This document shows, one piece after another, positions 31,659 through 40,573 of a stretch of 64,000 nucleotides of DNA (within the stretch, counting starts at the first letter, position 1; each line of letters starts with the position of its first letter). The DNA is taken from assembly GCF_030372275.1 (NCBI RefSeq), contig NZ_JAUDDJ010000003.1; one strand, given 5' to 3'. The position numbers and the translations under genes were made by a program. The notes under the pieces were generated by a model, which was given only the letters and a program-made list of their open reading frames with translations, was not told the origin of the DNA and did not search any database. This DNA comes from Lawsonibacter sp900766145. Its GTDB lineage: Bacteria > Bacillota > Clostridia > Oscillospirales > Oscillospiraceae.

Positions 31659-33389
31659 GTGTTCAGTGTTCTGAAGAAGATCTCCGACTTTGCGGGGACC
31701 CGGCGGGGGCTCTTGAAAAAGTCCATGGCGGTAGCCTTCCTGGGAGCGGTGTTCGCCGCCCTCCAGTTTGCCGCCCTGATGCTCACCCTGGATATTCTGG
31801 TGGGCGGGGTGGATCTGCGCATTTGGCCGGTCATTGGTGTGATGATGGTATCTGTGGTAGGCCGGGCGGCCTGCTCCTACTGGTCCACCAATGCGGAAAC
31901 GGAGACAGGCTACTTCATGGTGGCGGAGAAACGAATTCACATCGGAGACCGGCTGCGGTATATCCCCATGGGCTATTTCAACGACAACTCCCTGGGGAAC
32001 ATCACCGCCGTGGTCACCACGACCCTGTCCGATGTGGAGAACAATGCCGCCCGGTGCCTGGTGAGCGTTATCGGCGGGTTCCTTAACACCTTGGGCCTGT
32101 GCCTGGGGCTCACGGTGGCGGAGTGGCGGCTGGGCCTGCTGGCCATCGTGGGTATCCTGGCCTATCTGGGAGTGACGGAGCTCTCCCAGCGAGCCATGCT
32201 GAAAACCGGCCCTGCCCGGCAGCACGCCCAGATGAACCTGGTGGAGGCGGTGCTGGAGTACATCCAGGGTATGAGCGTGGTAAAGTCCTATGGCCTGGAC
32301 AAGGACAGCGGCCAGGCGGTACAGAGGACTGTGGACGAGAGCTGTGATAAGGCGTTGTCACTGGAAAAGTCGGTGATTCCCTGGATGGGGCTCCGTCAGG
32401 TCGTGGTGCGAGTGTTCTCTGTGGCTATCGCTGTGTGTGCCCTAGCATTCTACTCCGGCGGTACCCTGTCCCTGGCCCGGTGCCTCTTGATGCTGGTGGC
32501 TTCGTTCATGCTCTATGCGGAGCTGGAGAGCGCCGGCAATATGGCGGACAATCTGCAGATGCTGGGGGCCTCCATGGACAAGGCCAACTCCATTGACGAC
32601 ACGCCGGTCATGGACATCGACGGGGCGGAGCTGACGACAGCGGACGCCTCCGTGGAATTTCAGGACGTGTCCTTCGCCTATGGGGACAGGACGATCCTGG
32701 ACCACGTGAGCTTGACCGTTCCCTCTGGCAGCATCACCGCCGTGGTGGGACCCTCCGGCGGCGGCAAGACCACACTCTGCAACCTGATCGCCCGGTTCTG
32801 GGATGTACAGGGTGGTAAAATCACTGTGGGTGGCCACGACGTGCGGGAGTACAAGCTGGACAGCCTGATGAAGAATATCTCCATGGTGTTCCAGTCGGTG
32901 TACCTCTTCAACGACACAGTGGAGAACAACATCAAGTTTGGCCGCCCGGATGCCACCCACGAGCAAGTGGTGGCCGCCGCTAGGGCCGCCTGCTGCCACG
33001 ACTTTATCATGGCACTGCCGGATGGATATGATACAGTCTTGGGTGAGGGAGGCGGTTCACTCTCCGGTGGGGAAAAGCAGCGCATCTCCATTGCCCGGGC
33101 CATGCTGAAGGACGCTCCCATTGTGATTTTGGACGAAGCCACCGCCAGCGTGGACCCGGAGAATGAGGCGGAGCTGCAGGCAGCCATCTCCGCCCTGACC
33201 CGCGGCAAGACCCTCATCATGATCGCCCACCGCCTGAACACGGTGCGGAATGCTAATCAAATTCTGGTCCTCAGCGGCGGGCACATCGTTCAGCGGGGCA
33301 CCCATCAGGAACTGATGGCCCAAGGCGGCCTGTATGCTGACTTTGTGGGTGTCCGCCAAGAGGCGCTCAGGTGGAAATTGGATACTTGA
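31659..33389 (+). CDS. ABC transporter 2, subunit B (YbtQ/IrtB-type)
   Basis: A 576-aa permease-ATPase with the B-type stretch YIPMGYFNDNSLGNITAV in the membrane part, also found in the B subunits at 46106 and 51458. Walker A GPSGGGKTT is near 363, the signature is LSGGEKQRISIARA, and Walker B is DEATASVDPENE. The start is GTG at 31659, set by AAGGAGG and the tight 3-bp gap to subunit A. An AraC gene follows after 15 bp in the same operon. Confidence 0.86.
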   Translation: MFSVLKKISDFAGTRRGLLKKSMAVAFLGAVFAALQFAALMLTLDILVGGVDLRIWPVIGVMMVSVVGRAACSYWSTNAETETGYFMVAEKRIHIGDRLRYIPMGYFNDNSLGNITAVVTTTLSDVENNAARCLVSVIGGFLNTLGLCLGLTVAEWRLGLLAIVGILAYLGVTELSQRAMLKTGPARQHAQMNLVEAVLEYIQGMSVVKSYGLDKDSGQAVQRTVDESCDKALSLEKSVIPWMGLRQVVVRVFSVAIAVCALAFYSGGTLSLARCLLMLVASFMLYAELESAGNMADNLQMLGASMDKANSIDDTPVMDIDGAELTTADASVEFQDVSFAYGDRTILDHVSLTVPSGSITAVVGPSGGGKTTLCNLIARFWDVQGGKITVGGHDVREYKLDSLMKNISMVFQSVYLFNDTVENNIKFGRPDATHEQVVAAARAACCHDFIMALPDGYDTVLGEGGGSLSGGEKQRISIARAMLKDAPIVILDEATASVDPENEAELQAAISALTRGKTLIMIAHRLNTVRNANQILVLSGGHIVQRGTHQELMAQGGLYADFVGVRQEALRWKLDT

Positions 33390-33404
33390 GGAGAAATTGG
33401 CACA

Positions 33405-34439
33405 ATGACCGGATTGGAGCATGTCCGCTTTGCGGACGAGGAACTGATCAAAACCCAAGTCCTCCAGGGCGAGGCGGCTCAGACTATCATTCGGGGGGAG
33501 AATTGTTCTGTCTATAAGATGGAAAATGAAACCGGAGAGGGCGTCATCACCCGATACCCGGTGTTCCCCGGAATTGAACTGCTCTATGACGATATTCATA
33601 TGTCCTGCGGGGTGGCGCACCGAGAGGACCCACGGGCCGATCTGCTGGAGATCAATCACTGCCGGACCGGGCGCTTTGAGTGTGAGTTTTCGGATGGAAG
33701 GGCTGTCTATCTGGGGGAAGGCGATCTGGCAGTCAATGTCATGACCAACCGGACTCGTGAGACCTGGTTTCCCCTGTCCCACTACCACGGCATCACCATC
33801 GCAGTGGATATTCCGGTGGCAGACAGGGTGCTGCGTCAGGTGTCGGAGGCGCTGGGAGAAGGGCTGTACTGCGACCTTTTTGCCATGCGGGACAGGCTGT
33901 GTGCCCACAACTCCTGCTTCGTTATGCGGGCGGCTGACTCTATTCAGCATATATTCTCTGAGTTATACCATGCGCCGGAGGATTTGCGGGCCGGTTATTT
34001 CAAACTCAAGGTGATGGAATTGTTCCTCTTCCTTGGCTCCCCAGAGATCACAGCGCAGGGAGAAGACCGCCTGTACGTGGATCGGTCCCAGGCTGAACAG
34101 ATCAAATCTGTCCGGCAGTACTTGATAGATCATTTGGACCGCCGGATCACTCTGCAAACCCTCTCGCAGACTTTTTCCTTCCCGCTGACTTCCATGAAAA
34201 AGTGCTTCAAGGAGGTTTATGGAACCACCATCAATGCGTATCTGCAAGCCTACCGGATGCACACAGCAGCGGGACTTTTGCGAGAGACCAGATTGGATGT
34301 GACTGAAATCGCTGGAAAGGTAGGGTATCAAAACGCCAGCAAGTTTTCCGAGGTGTTCCGCCAACATACAGGACATACACCAACAGAATACCGAAAAACT
34401 TTTTGTCTTATAGGAGCAGGCGGCGTCCTGCGGGAGTAG
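33405..34439 (+). CDS. AraC family regulator of module 2
   Basis: A 344-aa AraC regulator. The N-terminal part contains MENETGEGVITRYPVFPGIE, nearly the same as MTQYDLFPGV context in the AraC at 43263, so the two share an effector-binding domain. The C-terminal double HTH includes TLQTLSQTFSFPLTSMKKCF and DVTEIAGKVGYQNASKFSEV. It is co-transcribed with ABC pair 2 and ends at a hairpin. A YbtA-like chelate sensor is the natural guess. Confidence 0.88.
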   Translation: MTGLEHVRFADEELIKTQVLQGEAAQTIIRGENCSVYKMENETGEGVITRYPVFPGIELLYDDIHMSCGVAHREDPRADLLEINHCRTGRFECEFSDGRAVYLGEGDLAVNVMTNRTRETWFPLSHYHGITIAVDIPVADRVLRQVSEALGEGLYCDLFAMRDRLCAHNSCFVMRAADSIQHIFSELYHAPEDLRAGYFKLKVMELFLFLGSPEITAQGEDRLYVDRSQAEQIKSVRQYLIDHLDRRITLQTLSQTFSFPLTSMKKCFKEVYGTTINAYLQAYRMHTAAGLLRETRLDVTEIAGKVGYQNASKFSEVFRQHTGHTPTEYRKTFCLIGAGGVLRE

Positions 34440-34493
34440 CAAGATAAGCGAAAATCCGCTAAGATGTCTTTGTACGCAAGGGCATCTGCCAAA

Positions 34494-34519
34494 AAAGCGC
34501 ATCGAGTCCGGTGCGCTTT
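34494..34519 (+). terminator. terminator after module 2
   Basis: Arms AAAGCGCA / TGCGCTTT with a 10-nt loop and a CTCTTT tail. Confidence 0.65.
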
Positions 34520-34533
34520 CTCTTTGACATAAG

Positions 34534-34549
34534 GTTAGCATTATCTAAC
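34534..34549. promoter_or_regulatory. GTTAG-N6-CTAAC operator (site 9)
   Basis: Perfect GTTAGCATTATCTAAC, 17 bp before the first Nik/Opp permease gene; its right half abuts the ribosome binding site. Confidence 0.85.
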
Positions 34550-34566
34550 TAATTGGAGGTGGTCTT

Positions 34567-35520
34567 ATGGCACAGCGGACCAGGCGGTATCTCATTCGGC
34601 GAGTCATCGTCGTCCTGCTGACTTTGTTTGTCGTCACGCTTCTCTCTTTCCTGCTGATGCGGCTCTCTCCCATTGATCCGGCCACAGCATATGTGAAGCG
34701 CAATTCTGCTGTTGTCACCCAGGAGCAGATTGATGAGGCCCGGGTCATGCTGGGTCTGGACAAGCCATTGCCGGTGCAGTATTTCGATTGGGTGGTGGAC
34801 GCGCTCCACATGGACTTCGGAATTTCTCTGGGAACAGGAAATCCGGTGACGGAGGAATTGGCCAAAACGGTGCCCGTTACCCTGACGGTGGTGGCCTATT
34901 CCGCTGTGATTATGTCCTTGGGTGTCCTGGGAGTAGGGATGCTGGGGTACCTCTGGCGGCAGAAAGCCGGCGGCATGATCCTCTCCTTTCTGACCATGAT
35001 CGGCATTTCCGTGCCTGGCTTCTATCTGGGTACCGCTTTTATCGACCTGTTCGCGGTGCGGCTGGGCTGGATCAGCGTGTCGGGTAACAGTGGTTTTGCC
35101 CGGTATTTCCCGGTGGCGCTCTGCCTGTCTGTCCTGGGGATCTGTTTTTATGGACAGATGCTCGCGGCCTCACTGGAGCGAGAGATGGAGCAGGATTACG
35201 CCATGTACTTACGGTGCCGCGGGCTGCAGGATAGGCGCATCCTCCTATTCCACGCGTTTCCCCACGCTGTGGTGGATCTCCTGCCCAGTTTTGCCCAGAT
35301 GCTGGGGCTGTGCCTCGCCAACGCGGCCATTGTGGAGCGGGTGTTCTCCCTGTCTGGCTTGGGCTACCTGATCATTGACGCAGTGGTGAAGCGGGACTCG
35401 CCGGTGATTCATGCCGCAGTTCTGGTGCTGGCGCTGACACTGGTGCTTTTGGATACAGTCGCGGAACTTTTACAATACGCCTTGAGAAGTGATATACGGG
35501 CTGCGGGAGGCCGGGCATGA
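34567..35520 (+). CDS. Nik/Opp-type ABC permease 1B (DppB/NikB family)
   Basis: A 317-aa permease with six helices. The N-terminus (RRYLIRRVIVVLLTLFVVT) and the periplasmic segment (LRLSPIDPATAY-like) are typical of DppB/NikB. The conserved coupling loop is MEQDYAMYLRCRGLQDRRIL. The ATG follows GGAGGTGG. It overlaps the next permease gene by four bases. First gene of a five-gene importer plus DtxR/HTH cassette behind operator site 9. Confidence 0.88.
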   Translation: MAQRTRRYLIRRVIVVLLTLFVVTLLSFLLMRLSPIDPATAYVKRNSAVVTQEQIDEARVMLGLDKPLPVQYFDWVVDALHMDFGISLGTGNPVTEELAKTVPVTLTVVAYSAVIMSLGVLGVGMLGYLWRQKAGGMILSFLTMIGISVPGFYLGTAFIDLFAVRLGWISVSGNSGFARYFPVALCLSVLGICFYGQMLAASLEREMEQDYAMYLRCRGLQDRRILLFHAFPHAVVDLLPSFAQMLGLCLANAAIVERVFSLSGLGYLIIDAVVKRDSPVIHAAVLVLALTLVLLDTVAELLQYALRSDIRAAGGRA

Positions 35521-36323
35521 GAAAACATTCTTTTGTGTCAAAGGCGGGAATGATCCTGCCGCTCCTGGTCCTCTGTGTCTGTGCATTCGGATTTGTGTTC
35601 GCCCCTAATGACCCGGAACTGGTGGACCTGACCAAGAAGTTCCTGGCACCTTGCCCGGAGTTCCCCCTAGGTGCGGACAACCTGGGGCGCTGTGTGCTGT
35701 CCCGCCTGCTCTATGGCGGGAGGACGACCCTGGGTATCGTCTTAGTGGGCTCTGTTACGGTTTCCGTTTTTGGGACGCTGATCGGACTGCTCATGGGCAG
35801 TGGGAAGAACGGCAAAAACCTGATTTTAGAGGGCGTGCTGAACGCGGTTACCGCCATCCCGCCCATTGCCTACCTGATCATCTTCATTGCGGCTTGGGGC
35901 AACAGTGTATTCACCATGGTGGTAGCAGTGTCGGCTTCCCTGATGCTTCGGGTCATCAAACTGGTTCAAACACGGACTGAAATCGAACAGGGGAAGGCCT
36001 ATGTGATGTGCGCGGTGGCCTCCGGTGCAAAGCCGAGCCGTATCTTGTTTGTCCACATCCTCCCGAACCTCATCTGGGATGTCCTCCACTTCATCTGCCT
36101 TTCCTGTGCGGATATGACGCTGTCCATCGTCAGCTTTTCGTTTATCGGGCTGGGCATGGGAGACAATGTGGTGGACTGGGGCAGCATGGTGTCGGAGACA
36201 CACCACTATCTGCTCTCCTATCCCGGCCTTACACTGTATCCGGTCTTGATGATCGTGCTGTGTACCATGGCATTCCATATGCTGGGACGCTGGATTGAAA
36301 GGAGGGTGTCCGCCCGTGCTTGA
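35517..36323 (+). CDS. Nik/Opp-type ABC permease 1C (DppC/NikC family)
   Basis: A 268-aa permease. It has the DppC/NikC hallmark APNDPELVDLTKKFLAP followed by FPLGADNLGRCVLSRLLYGG, and a later loop VMCAVASGAKPSRILFVHIL. It forms the heterodimeric channel with the preceding protein. Start overlaps the upstream stop (ATGA); its stop overlaps the GTG of the ATPase gene. Confidence 0.88.
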   Translation: MRKHSFVSKAGMILPLLVLCVCAFGFVFAPNDPELVDLTKKFLAPCPEFPLGADNLGRCVLSRLLYGGRTTLGIVLVGSVTVSVFGTLIGLLMGSGKNGKNLILEGVLNAVTAIPPIAYLIIFIAAWGNSVFTMVVAVSASLMLRVIKLVQTRTEIEQGKAYVMCAVASGAKPSRILFVHILPNLIWDVLHFICLSCADMTLSIVSFSFIGLGMGDNVVDWGSMVSETHHYLLSYPGLTLYPVLMIVLCTMAFHMLGRWIERRVSARA

Positions 36324-37104
36324 GGTAAACAATTTGTCCGTGACCGTCCGGAACGGCGCCCAGCTCCTCAATCAGATCTCCTTTCAGATTAAGATTGGCG
36401 AGGCGATAGGGTTGACTGGACAGAGCGGGGCGGGCAAGACCACGCTGCTCAAGGCACTGCTCGGTATTTTGAGCGGTGGCTGTCAGGTCAGCGGCGGTAC
36501 GATCCAGGTGGAAGGTCAATCCCTATGGGCTCTGTCCGCGAGGAAGCGGCGGGAGTTGTGTGGGACGACTCTGGGTTTTATCCCGCAAAACCCAATGACT
36601 GCATTTGACCCCAGACTCAAGATGGGGCGCCAAATGGAAGAGACTCTGCGGCTGAGAATAGGCGTTTCCAGGAAAGAGGCGGTGGAGCGGGCAGAAACGC
36701 TTCTGACGGAACTGGGCCTGTCCCAGCCCCGGCGGGTGCTGGACAGTTATCCGGCCCAACTCTCCGGCGGGATGCTCCAGCGGGCAGCGGCCGCATTATT
36801 GCTGGCCCTGCATCCCAGATATATTTTGGCGGACGAACCCACCTCCGCGCTGGACGCGGACAACCGAACACTCTTGCTGGAACTTTTGGAAAAACAGAGG
36901 GAAACCGCAGGCATCCTGTTTATCTCCCACGATGTTGCCGCACTCCGTACCCTCTGCGGGACGGTCTATGTGATGGAGCATGGAATGCTGACCGAACAGG
37001 GAACGATGCAGGAACTTCTGGAACACCCAAAGCAGGCGTGGACCAAGGAATATGCCGCGGCAAATCACCCGGTGAGCAGGGAGGGATGGACATGGACGGA
37101 CTAA
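36316..37104 (+). CDS. Nik/Opp-type ABC ATPase 1D
   Basis: A 262-aa ATPase with Walker A GQSGAGKTT, Q-loop LGFIPQNPMTAFDP, signature LSGGMLQRAAA, and Walker B YILADEPTSALD. The PQNPMTAFDP form is that of NikD/DppD proteins. The start is GTG at 36316, overlapping the permease stop. The C-terminal iron-sulfur-type cysteine motif found in many DppD proteins is not present. Confidence 0.87.
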   Translation: MLEVNNLSVTVRNGAQLLNQISFQIKIGEAIGLTGQSGAGKTTLLKALLGILSGGCQVSGGTIQVEGQSLWALSARKRRELCGTTLGFIPQNPMTAFDPRLKMGRQMEETLRLRIGVSRKEAVERAETLLTELGLSQPRRVLDSYPAQLSGGMLQRAAAALLLALHPRYILADEPTSALDADNRTLLLELLEKQRETAGILFISHDVAALRTLCGTVYVMEHGMLTEQGTMQELLEHPKQAWTKEYAAANHPVSREGWTWTD

Positions 37105-37793
37105 TTGCCGAGCACATCAGCAAAACCTACGCCGGCACGCACGGACTCTCCTTTGCTGCGCTTCGGGATGTGTCCATTCGTCTGGAACCCGGCTCCTTCA
37201 CCTCTCTGGTAGGAGAGTCCGGCTCTGGGAAAAGTACCCTGGCACGCCTGTTGGTTGGCCTGGAGGCCCCGGATCAGGGGGCAATCTTCCTTGATGGAGA
37301 GGACACCTCCGGTTGGAGCACCGAGGACTGGCGAAAACGGCGCACAAAGCTCCAGGCGGTTTTTCAGGATGCCAGCGGGACACTGAACCCCATGCGCTCT
37401 ATCCGCAGTAATGTGGAGGAGGCGATGGTCAACCTTACCTCCCTCTCAAAGCGGCAGCGCCGCGAGCGCGTTGGCGAACTCATGGAACTGACCCATATGG
37501 AAGAACGGCTATTGGAGATCCCCGCCCGGCAGCTATCTGGCGGAGAGCAACGGAGGCTTTCCCTGGTGCGGGCCATGTCGATCCGGCCCAAGTACCTCAT
37601 TCTGGATGAGGTGCTCAGCGGTCTGGATCTGATCTCCGCCGATGCCGTCATGCGTGTCCTGGAACAATATCATCGGGAATTTGACTGCGCTTTTCTGCTT
37701 ATCACCCATGATATGGACAGCGCCTACCGCCTGTCCGACACCATTCTCACGATGCAAGCCGGGCAAATCGTCCGTGTTGGCATAAAACAGTAA
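37092..37793 (+). CDS. Nik/Opp-type ABC ATPase 1E
   Basis: A 233-aa ATPase with Walker A GESGSGKST, Q-loop AVFQDASGTLNPM (NikE/DppF form), signature LSGGEQRRLSLVRA, and Walker B YLILDEVLSGLD. DEVLSGLD with Val for Pro is seen in NikE-like proteins. Of two nearby ATGs (37086, 37092) the second is better spaced from GGGAGGG. It overlaps the 3' end of ATPase 1D by 13 bp. Confidence 0.86.
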   Translation: MDGLIAEHISKTYAGTHGLSFAALRDVSIRLEPGSFTSLVGESGSGKSTLARLLVGLEAPDQGAIFLDGEDTSGWSTEDWRKRRTKLQAVFQDASGTLNPMRSIRSNVEEAMVNLTSLSKRQRRERVGELMELTHMEERLLEIPARQLSGGEQRRLSLVRAMSIRPKYLILDEVLSGLDLISADAVMRVLEQYHREFDCAFLLITHDMDSAYRLSDTILTMQAGQIVRVGIKQ

Positions 37794-37809
37794 CGAAAGG
37801 AAGTAAACC

Positions 37810-39426
37810 ATGAAAAAGAGACTGCTTTCTCTTGCCCTCTGCGGCGCTCTGCTCTGCGGCGCGCTGGCAGGCTGCGGTGGAAATGAAACACCTTCCACTT
37901 CGCAGGAACCGTCCTCTGGCCAGACGGAGGACGAACCCAAGATCCTGACCACGGCGGTCAGTGCGGAGCTGAACACCCTTTATCCCCTCAACATGGATGT
38001 GCAGAACAATATCGGCACAAAGCTCTGTTATGAGGGCCTTGTCAACTATGAAAACGGGGAGGTCGTCCCCTGCCTGGCGGAGAGCTGGGAGTTTTCCGAT
38101 GACGGAACTGCTCTGACCTTCCATCTGAAAGAGGGCGTCACGTTCCACGATGGGACGCCGTTCAATGCAGAGGCAGTCAAGACAGATTTTGAGTTTGCAC
38201 ACCCCAATCCCAATTTCAGCAACATCTCCGCCGTGGCCAAGGTGGAGAGCATTGAGGTCGTGGATGAGTACACAGTGACATTCCATTATCCCAATGCCTA
38301 TTTCGCCTATCTAATGGACTTCTGCTATCCAGAAACCATGGTCCTGGTATCTCCCGCCGTATTGGAGGAGGGAAACTACCAGTCCATGAACGGCGTGGTG
38401 GGCACCGGCCCCTATGTGTATGAGGAGATTGTGGACGGCGATTATGTCCGCTTTGTCCGCAACGAGAACTACTGGGGAGAGCAGCCCTATTATGATGAAG
38501 TCATTGTCAAGTACATCCCCGACGCCTCTGCTCGGCTCCAGGCGCTCCAGAGCGGCGAGATCGACCTGATCTACGGCAGCGCGCTTCTGACCTGGGACGA
38601 CTATCAGCAGGCCCTCTCTCTTCCCAATATTGCCGGCGCGGTGGCGGAGAGCGATTCCAAGACCCGAAACCTGGTGCTCAACGCCTCCGGCGTTTTGTCT
38701 GATTTGAAAGTGCGCGAGGCCGTGGCCTACGCTATCGACAAGGAGACTCTCTCCGAAGGGCTGACCTACGGCGAGGAGACTCCCGCCGACCACCTGTTCC
38801 CTGATGGCATCCCCTATACGGATGTGGAACTGAATGTCGTCCGTACCTACGACCCCGAAAAAGCCAACGCGCTTCTGGATGAAGCCGGATGGATGATGAA
38901 TGAATCCACCGGCATCCGGGAGAAGGACGGACAGGCGCTATCCCTGAAATATACCTATGATTCCGGAGACGCGCTGAACAAGTCTCTGGCCACAGCGATC
39001 AAGAGTCAACTTGCGGCGGTTGGTATCAATGTGGAAACGGAAGGCCAGGAGATGATGACCTGGTGGCAGGAGGGCGTTGCTGGTAATTACGATCTCATCA
39101 TGTGGAACACGGAGCAGCCCTATACCAGCCCCCACAATTACTTCATCCCCATGCTGTCTCGCTCTCCCCATGTGCCCAGCCTCACCGCTGTGGAGGGCAG
39201 CGACAAGTTCCTGGCTCTGATTGAGGAGTTTCAGACCACTGATGATCCTACCAGAGTTCAGGAAATCTTTGATCAGCTGCTGAACTTTGATAACGACAAT
39301 GTGCTGGATCTGCCCCTGCTGTTCGTCAAGGATATGATTGTCTACAACACGGACAAGGTTGCGGGCTACGACTTTTCCAGCACGCCCATGTTCTTTGATG
39401 TGCGGTTGATCCAGCCGGCAGAGTAA
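37810..39426 (+). CDS. SBP_bac_5 family substrate-binding lipoprotein 1 (NikA/DppA-type)
   Basis: A 538-aa lipoprotein: signal peptide with lipidated Cys22 (ALAGCGG), Ser/Thr linker, then the family 5 pattern LAESWEFSDDGTALTFHLKE, VTFHDGTPFNAEAVK and NGVVGTGPYVYEEI. This family includes NikA, CntA and DppA, which bind nickel-histidine, metal-staphylopine and peptides. In a metal-regulated island a metal-chelate ligand is more likely than a peptide, but that is inference. It follows ATPase 1E by 16 bp and precedes the DtxR gene by 117 bp. Confidence 0.88.
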   Translation: MKKRLLSLALCGALLCGALAGCGGNETPSTSQEPSSGQTEDEPKILTTAVSAELNTLYPLNMDVQNNIGTKLCYEGLVNYENGEVVPCLAESWEFSDDGTALTFHLKEGVTFHDGTPFNAEAVKTDFEFAHPNPNFSNISAVAKVESIEVVDEYTVTFHYPNAYFAYLMDFCYPETMVLVSPAVLEEGNYQSMNGVVGTGPYVYEEIVDGDYVRFVRNENYWGEQPYYDEVIVKYIPDASARLQALQSGEIDLIYGSALLTWDDYQQALSLPNIAGAVAESDSKTRNLVLNASGVLSDLKVREAVAYAIDKETLSEGLTYGEETPADHLFPDGIPYTDVELNVVRTYDPEKANALLDEAGWMMNESTGIREKDGQALSLKYTYDSGDALNKSLATAIKSQLAAVGINVETEGQEMMTWWQEGVAGNYDLIMWNTEQPYTSPHNYFIPMLSRSPHVPSLTAVEGSDKFLALIEEFQTTDDPTRVQEIFDQLLNFDNDNVLDLPLLFVKDMIVYNTDKVAGYDFSSTPMFFDVRLIQPAE

Positions 39427-39471
39427 TGAAGCACTGCATTTGCATTCGGCTTTTGAACAATTGAACCCGTG

Positions 39472-39505
39472 ACAAGGAACCGACCTTAGTAGGCCGGCTC
39501 CTTGT
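39472..39505 (+). other. stem-loop between binding protein 1 and dtxR-1
   Basis: Interrupted stem ACAAGGA-CCG-CCT / AGG-CGG-TCCTTGT with a TAGT loop and no T-tract. It could stabilise the 3' end of the importer mRNA or lower read-through into dtxR-1. Confidence 0.6.
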
Positions 39506-39543
39506 TACAGGAAACACTTCCAAAGAGAAGGGGGCAAAATGAT

Positions 39544-39912
39544 TTGGCGCTACACCAGTCTGGCGAGGACTACTTGGAGGCTATTTTGGTCCTACAAAAG
39601 CAGAGAGGTATGGTACGCTCCGTGGATGTGGCCCGGTACCTGGATGTGTCCAAGCCCAGCGTGTGCCATGCTGTGGCGACCCTGCGGGATGGGGGCTTCC
39701 TAACGATGGACAGCGACTATTTCCTGCATCTGACTGATGTGGGCCGGGAAGTGGCGGAACAGATCTACGAAAAGCACCGTTTTTTTACCGACCGGCTGAT
39801 CGAGGCCGGCGTAGACCCGGCAACAGCCGAGCGGGATGCCTGCCGGATCGAACATGTCATCAGCGACGAGAGTTTCCGACGACTAAAGGCAGTTGTGGAA
39901 GCAGAGTCATAA
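39544..39912 (+). CDS. DtxR/MntR-family metalloregulator, copy 1
   Basis: A 122-aa two-domain DtxR protein (winged HTH plus dimer/metal domain; no SH3-like third domain, as in MntR). The recognition helix region is VSKPSVCHAVATL. Metal ligands inferred by alignment: Asp9 (GEDYLEAI), His78 (YEKHRFF), and Cys100-Glu103-His104 in ACRIEHVIS. Asp matches MntR, while Cys/Glu/His match DtxR. The start is TTG at 39544: it gives exactly the 122-aa length of copy 3 and has GAAGGGGG at proper distance. Followed by a conserved hairpin and a receiver-less HTH gene. Confidence 0.88.
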   Translation: MALHQSGEDYLEAILVLQKQRGMVRSVDVARYLDVSKPSVCHAVATLRDGGFLTMDSDYFLHLTDVGREVAEQIYEKHRFFTDRLIEAGVDPATAERDACRIEHVISDESFRRLKAVVEAES

Positions 39913-39917
39913 GTACA

Positions 39918-39957
39918 GCAAAAGGAGGGGGACGTGTGGACGGCCCTCTCCTTTTGC
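39918..39957 (+). other. conserved intercistronic stem-loop, copy 1
   Basis: Starts 5 nt after the dtxR-1 stop. Arms GCAAAAGGAGGGG and CCCTCTCCTTTTGC pair with one G-U. Equivalent stems occur at 48243 and 58605 with compensating changes. Confidence 0.8.
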
Positions 39958-39974
39958 CATCGGGAGGAACTACA

Positions 39975-40430
39975 TTGAACGAAATCATCGTCGTCCGAGT
40001 TACCGACCCGGACGGCAGTTTATTTCAGGCAATCATGGATGCGCTGAAGGACAAGCGGACGGAGATAATTCATGTCACTGCCCCGTTCTCCACCGTGCTG
40101 CGTATCGGAGAACTGGAGATCTATCATGAGCACCGCCGGGTACTGATGGCTGGCAGGGAAGTGCGACTCAACCATGGCGAGTATGCCATGCTTTCCTGTA
40201 TGGCCAAAAGGCCAGGTCGGATTTACACAAAAGAGCAACTCTATGCTGCGGCGTGGGACGAGACCTATCCCCATGGTTCCAGTGCTGTAGAAAACACCAT
40301 TTACCGACTGAGGAAAAAGTTGGAACCAGATCCGAGGAACCCAGTTTATGTCAAGACAGTGATCAGAGCCGGGTATAAAATAGAAATTCCAGAGAAGCCC
40401 TGGCAGCAGGGAGATGACTGCACACAATAA
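39975..40430 (+). CDS. OmpR-type winged-helix protein without receiver domain, copy 1
   Basis: A 151-aa protein. Residues 1-40 form a short N-terminal region starting LNEIIVVRVTDPDGSLFQAI, and residues 45-140 are an OmpR/PhoB DNA-binding domain (VRLNHGEYAMLSCMAKRPGR, then SAVENTIYRLRKKLE and VKTVIRAGYKI). There is no phospho-acceptor receiver domain. The start is TTG at 39975 with GGGAGGA seven bases upstream; a GTG at 39936 lies in the hairpin and is rejected. It is paired with dtxR-1 and probably controls the same or a downstream module. Confidence 0.82.
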   Translation: MNEIIVVRVTDPDGSLFQAIMDALKDKRTEIIHVTAPFSTVLRIGELEIYHEHRRVLMAGREVRLNHGEYAMLSCMAKRPGRIYTKEQLYAAAWDETYPHGSSAVENTIYRLRKKLEPDPRNPVYVKTVIRAGYKIEIPEKPWQQGDDCTQ

Positions 40431-40541
40431 TTCTGACCAATCAGAGCAAAACCGGCTAAACAGGGCAGACAACGGAGCATCCGTCCGATAAAATAATTCG
40501 CTGTGAGGAGGCCGGTCGGCGTCCTATTTTTCAACACATGG

Positions 40542-40557
40542 GTTAGCAGTATCTAAC
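40542..40557. promoter_or_regulatory. GTTAG-N6-CTAAC operator (site 10)
   Basis: Perfect GTTAGCAGTATCTAAC, 16 bp before ECF operon 2; a possible -10, TATTTT, is at 40525-40530. Confidence 0.85.
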
Positions 40558-40573
40558 TAAAGGAGAGTGCATT

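Noticed and set aside
37086..37091. Alternative start of ATPase 1E
   Set aside because: The ribosome site almost touches it; the ATG six bases later is spaced normally.
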